Notes: generated from the letters alone by a model not told the origin. DNA of 53,555 bases from Nitrospirota bacterium (GCA_011088105.1 JAALKI010000018.1:1-53555), one strand, 5' to 3'. Shown: positions 33,642 through 42,609, numbered from the stretch's first letter. Program-made: numbers and translations.

Positions 33642-34472
33642 CTACCGCCGTTTTTGACATGTTGGGCAAAAGAATGCACTGCGCTCCTGACTCAGACGGC
33701 GAATACGCGTGCCACAGCCACGCAGACAGAACGTCCCTGTTTTTTGATACACCTGATGGCGCTCTTGAAAACAGCCAGGGCTGCCATCCGGGGTGCAAAA
33801 ATCTCGAATCGTCGACCCTCCACAGACAATAGCCTCCTGCAACACAGCTTGCATGGTCGCAAAGAGACGATGCAACGTCTTTTTCTTTAAACGATTCCCA
33901 GAGGCATGAGGATGAATGCCGGCTCGATGAAGAATTTCATTAGCATAAATATTTCCAATCCCCGCTATTTTCTGTTGATTCATCAAGAACGCCTTTAATC
34001 GACCACGAGACTGTTGAATCAATGCGATAAATGCCATCGGCTCGACACTCAAGGGATCCAGACCAAATCGGCGGCCACGTAACTCCTGCCAATCGTGGGC
34101 ATTCAGCAAATAGATACGACCAAACCGTCTGGCATTCCAGTAACGCAGCTCAGGAGTGTGGCTCGTGGCGAGATACACAACCATATGCGTATGAACTGCA
34201 AATTTCTGAGGAACGCCATGGAATAAGAACCGCCCCGTCATCCCTAGTTCAGCCAGCAGAAATTGAGACCCTTGCCCTTTCTCACAAGTAAACAGCAGCG
34301 TTTTCCCATACCGTTGGATATCTTGGATACAGGCGCCTTCATACCAAGGAAGCTGATCAATCCCCTCGCGGATGATGTCCTGGCGACCGACCCATATGGA
34401 TCGAATAGTGGTTCCGAGGACATGGCGGCGAAGTTGGCGAAGAACCGATTCAACCTCTGGGAGTTCAGGCAT
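33642..34472 (-). CDS. mutM: Formamidopyrimidine-DNA glycosylase
   Basis: Removes 8-oxoguanine and formamidopyrimidines and cuts the resulting abasic site. The 276-residue protein begins MPELPEVE (Pro2 nucleophile, Glu3), has the catalytic Lys in YGKTLLF, the helix-two-turn-helix with GIGNIYANEILHRAGI and a C-terminal zinc finger. The finger reads C-X3-C-X15-C-X2-C (FCLRGC then FFCPTC), so the second Cys is one place later than the usual C-X2-C-X16-C-X2-C. It lies about 80 bases upstream of phoH on the same strand. Confidence 0.95.
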   Translation of the reverse strand: MPELPEVESVLRQLRRHVLGTTIRSIWVGRQDIIREGIDQLPWYEGACIQDIQRYGKTLLFTCEKGQGSQFLLAELGMTGRFLFHGVPQKFAVHTHMVVYLATSHTPELRYWNARRFGRIYLLNAHDWQELRGRRFGLDPLSVEPMAFIALIQQSRGRLKAFLMNQQKIAGIGNIYANEILHRAGIHPHASGNRLKKKTLHRLFATMQAVLQEAIVCGGSTIRDFCTPDGSPGCFQERHQVYQKTGTFCLRGCGTRIRRLSQERSAFFCPTCQKRR

Positions 34473-34566
34473 GGAGAATATGGTCCAATTGCCGATAAGA
34501 CGGTGTCAACAACGGTCCCCTGAAACCATCATCACATTCTGGAATCTTCTGCGTCATGGACAGTTA

Positions 34567-35717
34567 TCAATCGGGAAGATAGAGGCTCCCATGATTCAAC
34601 AAATCCACCAGTAAATGGAGATGCGCATCTGTGCGCGCATAGTGAGTTGGCCTGATCGTTCTTTCGGCACATAATATCTTCACCAGATCCGGCTGTATCT
34701 CATGGCATGGGTACCAACGACTATCCACAAACAACCACGTTGCCGCACCATGCTCCTGAAAAGCAAAACGCGATCCTTCATTTCGTATAAGGCATCCCCC
34801 TGCAGACACATGAGTTCTCACAAATTCAAGGTCATATGTCTCAAGATCCATCGCGTTTTCGTCATATTTGGGTGCCGTCATGAAAGACCCGAACCATTGG
34901 GCAAGCCTGTCTTTGTCGTTGAGATATTGCCTCAGGATATGCTGAGCCTTCTCCAACGCCCCAGCCGTTATCTGGCCAGGGTTGGCTTGCGGAACGAGAT
35001 CAGGGTCAGTATATCGCAGATCCTCATTTAATGTTTCGCCAATATAATCGGCAACGCCTTGCAAAATTTCCTTGTGAGAAGGCGCACGAAATCCAACGGA
35101 GCAGGTCATACAATCATCACCTACTGCGATTCCATTGTGACTCACCCCAGGCGGGACATAGAGCACATCCCCAGGCTCGAGAACCCAATGCTGGGTGGAT
35201 GTCCATTCGGACAAGATCATCACAGGGGTATCTGTACGGCGAGGAGAATGCTCATTACACCGTCTGCCAATTTCCCATCGACGCCGACCAGAAACCTGAA
35301 CAAGAAAGACATCGTAGTGATCATAATGTGCTCCAACGCCACCGCCATTACTAGAGTAGCTCATCATCAGATCATCAACGCGCCAGCTCGGAATACAATA
35401 AAATTGTTCAAGAAATGTGGCAGCTTCCGGCACCCAATGATCGACTGCTTGCACTAACAAGGTCCAATGCGTTGCCGGCAAGGTGCGAAAAGTCTCGTCA
35501 GTAAATGGACCATGCTGGAGTTCCCAGTGTTCGCTGGCACCATCTTGCAGGATCAAACGAGACTCAACCTCGTGCTCGCATGCAAGTCCAGCCAGTTCCT
35601 CAGCGGCAATCGGAGGTCTCACATCCGGCAATGCTTGCCGAATGAAAAGAGGTTTTTTTGCCAGTAGTCAGCGAGAAAGGTTTCGAGTGAATACTCACCC
35701 AAGGGGTTTGTCTTCAT
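34567..35717 (-). CDS. roxA: RoxA/YcfD-like ribosomal oxygenase (JmjC cupin), frameshifted near its N-terminus
   Basis: A 2-oxoglutarate/iron oxygenase of the RoxA family, which hydroxylates an arginine of ribosomal protein uL16. The main frame (34567-35631, 354 codons) contains ISPDEL-like AAEELAGLA, LLVQAVDHW, the iron ligands in GAHYDHYDVF and SHNG, LEPGDVLYVPPGVSH and VGFRAPSHKEI. The N-terminus of the family lies in another frame: an ATG at 35715-35717 opens NPLGEYSLETFLADYWQK, where FLADYWQK matches the family start. The join falls in a run of seven A (35653-35659, minus strand); eight A would restore YWQKKPLFIRQALPDV in one frame. This is a real mutation, slippage, or a homopolymer sequencing error. 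Confidence 0.85.
35653..35659 (-). other. A7 homopolymer at the roxA frameshift
   Basis: Seven consecutive A on the coding strand. One missing A accounts exactly for the shift between the two conserved parts of roxA. Such runs are also sites of polymerase slippage, so a mixed mRNA population could make some full-length protein. Confidence 0.75.
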
Positions 35718-35774
35718 AGAAGTACGAATATGGGGTATTTGAGGCCAATGCGGTCAGTTTTCACAGCAATCTCG

Positions 35775-36236
35775 TCAGCATGATTTGAGCATATCCATAT
35801 GAGAAATCCCATCTTCCAGGTAAGGATCTGATACCGGTGTAAATCCATGCTGCTCATAGAACCCTTGGAGATAGACTTGCGCTGCAATTTTGACCATGCT
35901 GCCAGGCCAACACGTGGCTATTTCATACAGCGCTCTCTGTACAAGCTGGTGGCCCATCCCACACCCACGCGCTTGAGCACTAACCACAAGCCGACCAAGG
36001 CCAACCTCTGGATAGCACAACCCTGCCGGTAGGATACGCGCATAGGCCAGAACCTGCCCACATGCATCACATCCGAGCAGATGCCTGACCTCCACATGCC
36101 GGTCATACGCGTCAAGTTCAGGATAGGCACAGGCTTGCTCGACGACAAAGACATTTACGCGTAACTGCATGGTCTGGAAAAGCTGATCGACCGTCAGCTC
36201 CTGAAATCTCCTGACGTCCCAAGTTATTGCAACCAT
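35775..36236 (-). CDS. ElaA-like GNAT acetyltransferase
   Basis: A 153-residue GNAT-fold protein with the ElaA pattern: LYQTMQLR-like FQTMQLRVNVFVVEQ near the N-terminus, YPELDAYDRH, AYARILP, GLGRLVVSAQARGCGMG for acetyl-CoA binding and FYEQHGF near the C-terminus. It should transfer an acetyl group from acetyl-CoA, but the substrate of ElaA proteins is not known. It lies between roxA and msrB on the same strand and 36 bases after msrB. Confidence 0.88.
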   Translation of the reverse strand: MVAITWDVRRFQELTVDQLFQTMQLRVNVFVVEQACAYPELDAYDRHVEVRHLLGCDACGQVLAYARILPAGLCYPEVGLGRLVVSAQARGCGMGHQLVQRALYEIATCWPGSMVKIAAQVYLQGFYEQHGFTPVSDPYLEDGISHMDMLKSC

Positions 36237-36271
36237 ATCATTAGAAAAATCTGAAGATCTCTGAGAGGCTC

Positions 36272-36676
36272 TTACGCCTCATGACTTTCCTCAAATTTCA
36301 GCGCAACGGAATTGATGCAGTACCGTTGTCCGGTTGTTGGCGGTCCATCATCGAAAACATGGCCCAAGTGGGCATCACAGGTCGAACATGTGACTTCCAC
36401 TCTGCTCATGCCATGGCTAGCGTCTGTTTGCTTCTCCAACGCATCTTCCGAGAGTGGTTGATCAAAACTAGGCCAACCAGTTCCCGAATTAAACTTATTC
36501 TCTGTACTGAACAACATGGCTCCGCAGCAGACACACTGGTACCGCCCGCTTTTTTGTCCAGGGTCATACTGATCGGTAAACGCAGGTTCGGTGCCATGTT
36601 GCCTGGTGACATAATATTGTTCTGGACTCAGTTGCTGTTTCCACTCGTCATCGGACTTCTGAATTTTAGGGGCCAT
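36272..36676 (-). CDS. msrB: Peptide-methionine (R)-S-oxide reductase
   Basis: Reduces methionine-R-sulfoxide in proteins. The 134-residue protein has the N-terminal LSPEQYYVTRQHGTE, two zinc-binding CXXC pairs (CVCC and CSTC), SGTGWPSF and the catalytic Cys in RYCINSVAL near the C-terminus. Two ATGs stand in tandem at 36679 and 36676; the second has the better six-base spacing from GGAGG. The stop of a possible upstream 57-residue ORF overlaps these starts. Confidence 0.95.
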   Translation of the reverse strand: MAPKIQKSDDEWKQQLSPEQYYVTRQHGTEPAFTDQYDPGQKSGRYQCVCCGAMLFSTENKFNSGTGWPSFDQPLSEDALEKQTDASHGMSRVEVTCSTCDAHLGHVFDDGPPTTGQRYCINSVALKFEESHEA

Positions 36677-36849
36677 CATGGTCCTCCATATTTAGGAATT
36701 TCTATCGCCGGCAGCCTTGAGCACCAACCCTGAAAAGACGGCATGCAATTTCCCAACATCGTACCACAATCGCCTGTGCTTGGAATGGCTCCTAGGGTTA
36801 TGCCTTGACAGCCATATCCATGGATACCGAGAATATCATTCAGTGTCAT
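36676..36849 (-). CDS. Possible 57-residue Cys/Gly-rich small protein upstream of msrB
   Basis: An ATG at 36849 opens a 57-codon frame whose TGA overlaps the tandem ATGs of msrB, the arrangement expected for translational coupling. The peptide has four Cys spread through a Gly-rich sequence (GYGCQG, GDCGTM, GNCMPS, GWCSRL) and ends EIPKYGGP. No ribosome-binding site is clear and I recognise no family. It could be a leader peptide, a small metal-binding or redox protein, or chance. Confidence 0.3.
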   Translation of the reverse strand: MTLNDILGIHGYGCQGITLGAIPSTGDCGTMLGNCMPSFQGWCSRLPAIEIPKYGGP

Positions 36850-36868
36850 TTCACTCGACAAGGACTCT

Positions 36869-37630
36869 ATGACAACCGAAGTACATTCCCTGGGCAAATC
36901 TTCTGAGTTTCGGCGTAGTATGTATGTTGATGGTTGGAATCAGCTCTACCTTGATCCAAAGAAAGTTACGACATTAGGTCGCTTTTGCCATTCTGTGGGG
37001 ATTACAGAACTCCACCTGTATGACTTACATTGTATCCTCTGTGATGCTGTCCATGATTCAGCACATCAAGAGGTGATCGAGTCATTGAAAACCAACCACG
37101 GCATTCAACATTTCAATGCGGCATACAGTTGCATGACGCAGCTTGACGATATCGCACGGTATCAAGACACCTATCACGCTTTTTCGGGAACCATCCTGGA
37201 ATGTGAATGGTGGCGAAACGAACCACGAGACTTTTCGACAGCCTTGTGTTGTCTCCAAGCAGCGGCAGCGAGCCCCTTGGAGGTCCATGCTTACACAGGG
37301 TGGTTTCAGGAGGACGAAGTGGCCGATCTTTGTTCAGCTATTGATGTGTTGCATCTGCATGCCTATCGGCCCGATGGCACAGAAACCTTTTCCTATACGA
37401 AAAGTCGATTAGAGCTTTTGAGCAACCATTCCATGAAAGTGGTTCCGCTCTTTTCTGCAGAGCCTGACTTTATGGGACCCTGGTTGCATAAGCATGGCCT
37501 CCACGAAGCAGAGCGTCTCTATGATCAGGCCTATCAGGAATGGGCAGCGAAAGAACCAACCAAGCTGGTCAAAATAGGCGTCAATTATTTTGCGTATAGT
37601 CACCTAGCTAAAGCTGTCCGCTCAGACTAA
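36869..37630 (+). CDS. Protein of unknown function, TIM-barrel-like
   Basis: A 253-residue cytoplasmic-looking protein with no signal peptide. It has alternating beta-alpha patterning: ELHLYDLHCIL, GIQHFNAAYS, GTILECEWWRNEP, LEVHAYTGWF, VLHLHAYRP and MKVVPLFSAEPDFMG. Several short strands end in acidic or His residues, as in glycosidase-like TIM barrels. I cannot name a family. AAGGAC precedes the ATG closely. It is divergent from msrB and is followed by a gene-poor stretch. Confidence 0.7.
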   Translation: MTTEVHSLGKSSEFRRSMYVDGWNQLYLDPKKVTTLGRFCHSVGITELHLYDLHCILCDAVHDSAHQEVIESLKTNHGIQHFNAAYSCMTQLDDIARYQDTYHAFSGTILECEWWRNEPRDFSTALCCLQAAAASPLEVHAYTGWFQEDEVADLCSAIDVLHLHAYRPDGTETFSYTKSRLELLSNHSMKVVPLFSAEPDFMGPWLHKHGLHEAERLYDQAYQEWAAKEPTKLVKIGVNYFAYSHLAKAVRSD

Positions 37631-38243
37631 CGACGACCCAGCACTTGATTCTTGCCTTCACCGATACACCTCCAATCACCGAAGCTTGCAGCAACGAGAT
37701 TCCTGCAAGAGCGATGCATAAATATGGCTCAGTCGCTGTTGATCCAATATAGACATATGCCCGCAATGTTTTGTAATAGTTTCCTTTTGCACAAAATCGC
37801 TTAGAGTTACTGTCACGGGTTCCCAAATCGCTCCGACTAAGTCTGCGATGTTTTTTGAGAATGTATGCTGCCATACATTTTATGAAAAATTGCTCCAGAT
37901 GGGGTTGTCTTTTATGAAGCCGGCATGAAATGGAAGCAACACGATACGGGTCATATCACCATGAACCAAGCCGTGATCGAATGGTAGAAATCCGGGAAAA
38001 TTGCTAACATTCGCTTTTACGGCAACTTTAATCCAGGTCCTATCGCCGGGTGACGGGGATTTCAAAAATAATGCGCTGTCCTGCCGTGGCACATTCTTTC
38101 AAAGAGAATCGTCCTTCTGTCATTGTTCCCTCACAACAAGTGACAGGGCATGATCAAAACTTTTCATCATCAGTCACAATGGATTATTTTGCTTTACCTG
38201 GCTTGGTGACTGAAGTCGTACTTAAACGGTGTTCACAATGCCA
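37631..38243. other. Gene-poor region with a possible decayed ORF
   Basis: About 610 bases between convergent genes with no convincing gene. A perfect hairpin AATGTATG-CTGC-CATACATT lies at 37860-37879. From about 37889 the plus strand has a short protein-like stretch (VVFYEAGMKW, HITMNQAVIEW, then a TAG at 37985-37987, then KSGKIANIRFYGNF). The last part resembles the end of an NTF2/SnoaL-like protein, so this may be a remnant. The other frames here look like noise. Confidence 0.35.
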
Positions 38244-38996
38244 TTATGCATCCCCCTCATATCCCTGGGGGATTGTGATGCGTCCGACTTTGGCATCCCG
38301 CCTCACTTGCGTTAACCGATCTGGGGTTCCAATATCAGACCAATAACCGGAGACCACATACCCATAGATATCCGCACCATATTCCAACCACATGAAGTAG
38401 GCTTCGATAATAGAAGACATCTCTTCTTGAGGAATGTCCCGAAGGAGCAATGGATTCAGGACATGGACCCCTGCAAACATGAAACGACGTCGTTGCGCAA
38501 CTGAAGATTGAAGAGAACGACCACGACCGTTGATTGTGAGAATCTGATTCCGCTCATCTGTTTCAACAACACCCCAGGCTTCAACATCTGGGTCTTCTCG
38601 CAGGACCATGGTCGCCAGTCCTTGGTGGCTCTGATGAAAAGTGAAGAGATCTGTCAGGTTGATATCAATTAAGGTGTCTCCATTGAGAACGAGAAACGGT
38701 TCGCCTTCAAAGAAAGATTCCACCTGTTTGATGCCCCCTCCTGTCCCCAAAAGACGAGGCTCATGGGAATAGCAAAGCCGCATTCCCCACTCCATCCCGT
38801 CTCCCAAAGCGTCTTCAACCTTCTTTCCGAGATGGTGGAGATTGATCACCACATCAACAATGTGATGACGACGAAGTAAGAAAAGATTCCACAGAATCAG
38901 TGGTTGATCTAAGACCCGAAGAAGAGGCTTGGGAACCACCGCGGTGAGAGGACGAAGACGTGTGCCAAGGCCGGCAGCCAAAACCATGGCTTTCAT
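38244..38996 (-). CDS. murU: N-acetylmuramate-1-phosphate uridylyltransferase-like nucleotidyltransferase
   Basis: A 250-residue sugar-1-phosphate nucleotidyltransferase. It has the family's nucleotide loop LAAGLGTRLRPLT, PKPLLRVL, the GTGGGIKQ segment and the metal-binding LVLNGDTLIDI, ending with SGYWSDIGTPDRL. The partner 85 bases upstream on the same strand is an AmgK-like kinase, which is the known amgK-murU pairing, so MurU (making UDP-MurNAc from MurNAc 1-phosphate) is the best call. A mannose-1-phosphate guanylyltransferase is the alternative by sequence alone. Confidence 0.82.
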   Translation of the reverse strand: MKAMVLAAGLGTRLRPLTAVVPKPLLRVLDQPLILWNLFLLRRHHIVDVVINLHHLGKKVEDALGDGMEWGMRLCYSHEPRLLGTGGGIKQVESFFEGEPFLVLNGDTLIDINLTDLFTFHQSHQGLATMVLREDPDVEAWGVVETDERNQILTINGRGRSLQSSVAQRRRFMFAGVHVLNPLLLRDIPQEEMSSIIEAYFMWLEYGADIYGYVVSGYWSDIGTPDRLTQVRRDAKVGRITIPQGYEGDA

Positions 38997-39081
38997 ATCG
39001 GTGGGTTAGCCCTCACAAGCAGATCCATTAATGAACGCCTCCTTGAACAAACAAAGCGAGAGAGACGGTCCAAAAGTATGC

Positions 39082-40167
39082 TTACTGCCATTCAAACACA
39101 TAGGGCTTGAGAGTCTCATAGAGTTCTACAAGCTCAGAGTGTTTCTTCAAATTGTGCTGGACATAGCCCAAGGTGCGGGGAATATCATCGAGGAACTTTG
39201 CATTATGTTTCACCCGGTCAATATACACGAACCGACCCACCGCTTTGAGGTTTCGTTGAATGCTGGTGAGATCAAACAACCGGCGAAAGGCTTGCCGATC
39301 CGTCAACAACATACGATCTTGCATTGCGAGATCCACTCCTCGGCTCATTCCATCAACATACTGCTCAATGAGGGTCTCAACCAGAGAATCGTCCAAAGCA
39401 ATATATGAATCCCGTAACAGCGAGGCGAGATCGTATGTCACCGGGCCCAGCAACGCATCCTGAAAATCGACAAGGCCCAACATGTCCCCTGCCACCATGA
39501 GATTCCGAGAATGATAATCGCGATGGGTAAACACATACGGTTGCGCAACCAACAATTCAGCGATCTGTTGAAAGGCTGCCCGAATGATTTTGGCATCGGC
39601 CTCAGCTATCGGTTCCCCACGACGAGCTTCTACCCCATATTCCAGAAAATGGTCAAATTCCCACATCAGCAGTGGCACATCAAATGACTGATGAAAGGCT
39701 AGACAGTCCGGATTGTCCATCCGTGTCGCTTCTAAGTGAATCGTGACAAGCATATCAATAGCCTTGGCATACACCGCGAGGTGTGAAGACTGCCCTGAGG
39801 GGTGACAATAGTCCCACAATGTGACATCCCCAAAATCCTCAAGATATAACAACCCGGCCGTTTCATCGTAATGATACAAAGAAGGGACCGACACACCGGC
39901 CTTGGATAAATGTTTGAGGATATTAATGAACGGAAGCTCATTAATGTCATGACAGGTATGACTCACTGCTTCTTCAGAGGCTTTAAACGCTTCAGCCTGT
40001 GCTAATTCCATGAGGATCAGAGAAGACATCGTGCCTCCAGTTACCTGCAAGCGGAAATACCGACGATTCGAGGCATCACCGGCCAAGGGCGTAATACTAG
40101 AAACAGCACCATGACCGGCAATGGTCTGCTGAACCGTCTGCTTGATAAGGAGAGGATCAAAAGGCAT
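39082..40167 (-). CDS. amgK: AmgK-like N-acetylmuramate/N-acetylglucosamine kinase
   Basis: A 361-residue aminoglycoside-phosphotransferase-fold kinase. The N-lobe starts with PLAGDASNRRYFRL, typical of AmgK. The catalytic loop is FTHRDYHSRNLMV, with catalytic Asp and Mg-binding Asn, and LVDFQDALLGPVTYDLASLL supplies the second metal ligand. AmgK phosphorylates MurNAc at the anomeric position so that MurU can form UDP-MurNAc, bypassing de novo synthesis. With NagZ, also encoded in this window, it suggests active peptidoglycan recycling. Confidence 0.85.
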   Translation of the reverse strand: MPFDPLLIKQTVQQTIAGHGAVSSITPLAGDASNRRYFRLQVTGGTMSSLILMELAQAEAFKASEEAVSHTCHDINELPFINILKHLSKAGVSVPSLYHYDETAGLLYLEDFGDVTLWDYCHPSGQSSHLAVYAKAIDMLVTIHLEATRMDNPDCLAFHQSFDVPLLMWEFDHFLEYGVEARRGEPIAEADAKIIRAAFQQIAELLVAQPYVFTHRDYHSRNLMVAGDMLGLVDFQDALLGPVTYDLASLLRDSYIALDDSLVETLIEQYVDGMSRGVDLAMQDRMLLTDRQAFRRLFDLTSIQRNLKAVGRFVYIDRVKHNAKFLDDIPRTLGYVQHNLKKHSELVELYETLKPYVFEWQ

Positions 40168-40346
40168 AAGAGAAGAAACGCCCGGGTTGTTCTAGGCAAA
40201 TTATACGCGTCCTTGCAAACATTGTCACATCCCACACCGTCGACATTCGCCTTCAATTCGGGTACAACATCCTCCCAAGATGTGTAAGGAGTCCAAGACT
40301 CCAACCTTCTCGTAATCACAAGAACGATCGGAACGAAGGAGTCTTC

Positions 40347-42173
40347 ATGGCATATAAGGGCATTGGCGATTATGGCATCATCGGCGATCTTCACACGGTG
40401 GCATTAGTCGGCATCGATGGGTCGATTGATTGGTGCTGTCTGCCTCACTTTGACTCTCCAAGTATTTTTGCAGCCATCCTTGATCAGAAACAAGGTGGGT
40501 ATTTCAAAATTTCGCCAATGCGTCCTGGAAACCAACGTCAAATGTATCTTCCCGAAACGAATATTTTGCTCACCCGATTTTTTCAGGAGGATGGAGTCGG
40601 TGAGGTGACAGATTTCATGCCCGTCGAGTCAGATGCCCCTGGATCACTTCCTCAGCGGCATCAAATTATTCGCATGGTCTCTGTTGTCCGTGGACAGGTT
40701 CAGTTTTCCTTGGAATGCGCACCGTCCTTTCACTATGGGCAGGACGCGCATACCGCCACCGTCCGGGAAGGAGGAGTCATTTTCAGTTCTCCGAAACTCA
40801 CATTAGGCTTGGCAAGCCCCATTCCCCTGCATGTCCGTGAAGGCCGAGTGCATAAAAAATTCACGCTGAGTGCTGGACAAAGCCTCACCTTTTATCTGGA
40901 GTCCTTTGAATCGAACCCACCAGAAGATCTGTTGGCCACGCCGGAGTCCGGAGAAATGTCATTCAGGAACACCTCAGCCTTTTGGCAAAGCTGGTTAGCC
41001 CAATGTCAATATTCAGGGCGCTGGCGAGAAATGGTGCACCGTTCAGCATTGACGCTGAAATTGCTCACCTATGCCCCCACTGGAGCAATTATCGCTGCCC
41101 CCACGACCAGTCTGCCCGAATTTATCGGAGGCCCACGAAATTGGGATTATCGATACACCTGGATGCGAGACGCCTCGTTCACCGTGTATGGGTTGCTTCG
41201 CCTCGGGTTCACCATGGAGGCTGGCCGTTTTATGGATTGGTTGAATGCTCGATGTCATAACTTGAACCCCGACGGATCGCTTCAACTCGTCTATGGCATT
41301 GATGGACGGCGTGAGTTAAAGGAAATGGAATTGCCTCATTTAGATGGCTATTGCGGTTCACGGCCCGTGAGGATTGGCAACGCCGCCTCTGAACAACTGC
41401 AATTGGATATGTACGGGACCTTGATGGATGCCGTTTATCTGTATGATAAGCATGGCGCCTCCATTTCCTACGACCTCTGGGTCAATCTTTGCCGCTTACT
41501 TGATTATGTCTGTCATAACTGGGAACAACCTGATGAAGGCATCTGGGAAGTTCGGGGAGGCCGTCATCATTTTGTCTACTCAAAAGTGATGTGCTGGGTT
41601 GCGTTGGATCGAGGCATCCGACTTGCTGACCAACGCGGATTCCCAGGAGATCGAACTCGATGGATGGCGGAACGCGACAGCATCTATATCGAGGTCATGG
41701 AGCGTGGGTGGAATCAGAAGGTAGGGGCCTTCGTCCAACATTATGATACAGAGGCCCTTGATGCAGCCAATCTCATTATGTCCCTAGTGGGCTTTGTCTC
41801 TCCAACTGACCCGAAAATGGTTTCAACAGTCAACCAGACGCTTGAACAACTGACAATGGGCAGCTTGGTCTATCGCTATCGTATTGGAGAAGGCGCGCCT
41901 GATGGCCTGGAAGGTGACGAAGGCACATTTAGCATGTGTACGTTTTGGCTGGTTGAAGCCCTCACCAAATCCGGACGATTAACCGAGGCACGGTTAATTT
42001 TTGAAAAAATGCTGAGCTATGCCAATCACCTCCGGCTCTATGCCGAAGAAGTCTCCCATACAGGAGAGCAGCTGGGAAACTTTCCGCAGGCCTTTACTCA
42101 TTTCGGCTTAATTAGTGCGGCATCAAATTTAGACCATGCTTTAAACATCAAAAACAGCAATGCGATACGATGA
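40347..42173 (+). CDS. GH15 glucoamylase/trehalase-like enzyme
   Basis: A 608-residue soluble protein of glycoside hydrolase family 15. The N-terminal beta domain opens with GDYGIIGDLHTVALVGIDGSIDW, and the (alpha/alpha)6 barrel has GPRNWDYRYTWMRDASFT and GIWEVRGGRHHFVYSKVM (general acid Glu region). The second Glu is in EEVSHTGEQLGNFPQAF. Related bacterial enzymes hydrolyse starch-like glucans or trehalose; the substrate here is not determined. It has no signal peptide, so it probably acts on internal glycogen or trehalose. It is divergent from amgK and convergent with tRNA-Leu. Confidence 0.92.
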   Translation: MAYKGIGDYGIIGDLHTVALVGIDGSIDWCCLPHFDSPSIFAAILDQKQGGYFKISPMRPGNQRQMYLPETNILLTRFFQEDGVGEVTDFMPVESDAPGSLPQRHQIIRMVSVVRGQVQFSLECAPSFHYGQDAHTATVREGGVIFSSPKLTLGLASPIPLHVREGRVHKKFTLSAGQSLTFYLESFESNPPEDLLATPESGEMSFRNTSAFWQSWLAQCQYSGRWREMVHRSALTLKLLTYAPTGAIIAAPTTSLPEFIGGPRNWDYRYTWMRDASFTVYGLLRLGFTMEAGRFMDWLNARCHNLNPDGSLQLVYGIDGRRELKEMELPHLDGYCGSRPVRIGNAASEQLQLDMYGTLMDAVYLYDKHGASISYDLWVNLCRLLDYVCHNWEQPDEGIWEVRGGRHHFVYSKVMCWVALDRGIRLADQRGFPGDRTRWMAERDSIYIEVMERGWNQKVGAFVQHYDTEALDAANLIMSLVGFVSPTDPKMVSTVNQTLEQLTMGSLVYRYRIGEGAPDGLEGDEGTFSMCTFWLVEALTKSGRLTEARLIFEKMLSYANHLRLYAEEVSHTGEQLGNFPQAFTHFGLISAASNLDHALNIKNSNAIR

Positions 42174-42354
42174 CGAGACAACCCATATCACCAGGGAAAC
42201 CATCCTGAAATCCTATCCAACCCCCCGCCCCTTCCTGTCGAGAGAAGATGAGCCCCACGTGGGTGAGCAAACACATGCCACGCAGTGACTTCCCTTCTTG
42301 GCAACTTTTCTACTGAGCAAGAAGTTACGAGACAAGGCAAAAGTCATGAAATAT

Positions 42355-42374
42355 GTGCAATGGACCCATTGCAC
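42355..42374 (-). terminator. Perfect inverted repeat downstream of tRNA-Leu
   Basis: Nine-base arms GTGCAATGG and CCATTGCAC are separated by two bases and lie about 20 bases after the tRNA-Leu 3' end. Only a broken T-rich stretch follows on the minus strand, so termination is likely but not canonical. The repeat could also serve the convergent GH15 gene. Confidence 0.5.
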
Positions 42375-42392
42375 AACTTGTGAGGAAGGAAA

Positions 42393-42477
42393 TGGTGCCG
42401 AAGGCGGGACTCGAACCCGCATGGGTTCCCCCACACGCCCCTCAAACGTGCGTGTCTACCAGTTCCACCACTTCGGC
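42393..42477 (-). tRNA. tRNA-Leu (anticodon GAG)
   Basis: An 85-base class II tRNA on the minus strand. The acceptor stem is GCCGAAG with CTTCGGC, the anticodon stem CACGT/GCGTG encloses TTGAGGG with anticodon GAG, and a long variable arm (GTGGGGGAACCCAT region) precedes the T arm GCGGG/CCCGC with TTCGAGT. The CCA end is encoded. It reads CUC and CUU leucine codons. Confidence 0.95.
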
Positions 42478-42609
42478 ATGGAAAGAATTATAGGAACCGA
42501 AGAAAACTCTTGTCAATGAATAGTCCCTTCGGTAGAATTTCCTTTTTTTATATTACCGTAAGCTTTTCATGTCTTGAGCAGACGACATCCGCTCTCCATT
42601 GCGTATCCC

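Noticed and set aside
37608-37874. 88-codon minus-strand ORF after the unknown 253-residue gene
   Set aside because: It overlaps that gene's end and its sequence shows no domain, signal peptide or ribosome-binding site.
38050-38346. 98-codon plus-strand ORF before murU
   Set aside because: It overlaps the 3' end of murU on the other strand and has no coherent protein pattern; the CSQC motif alone is not enough.
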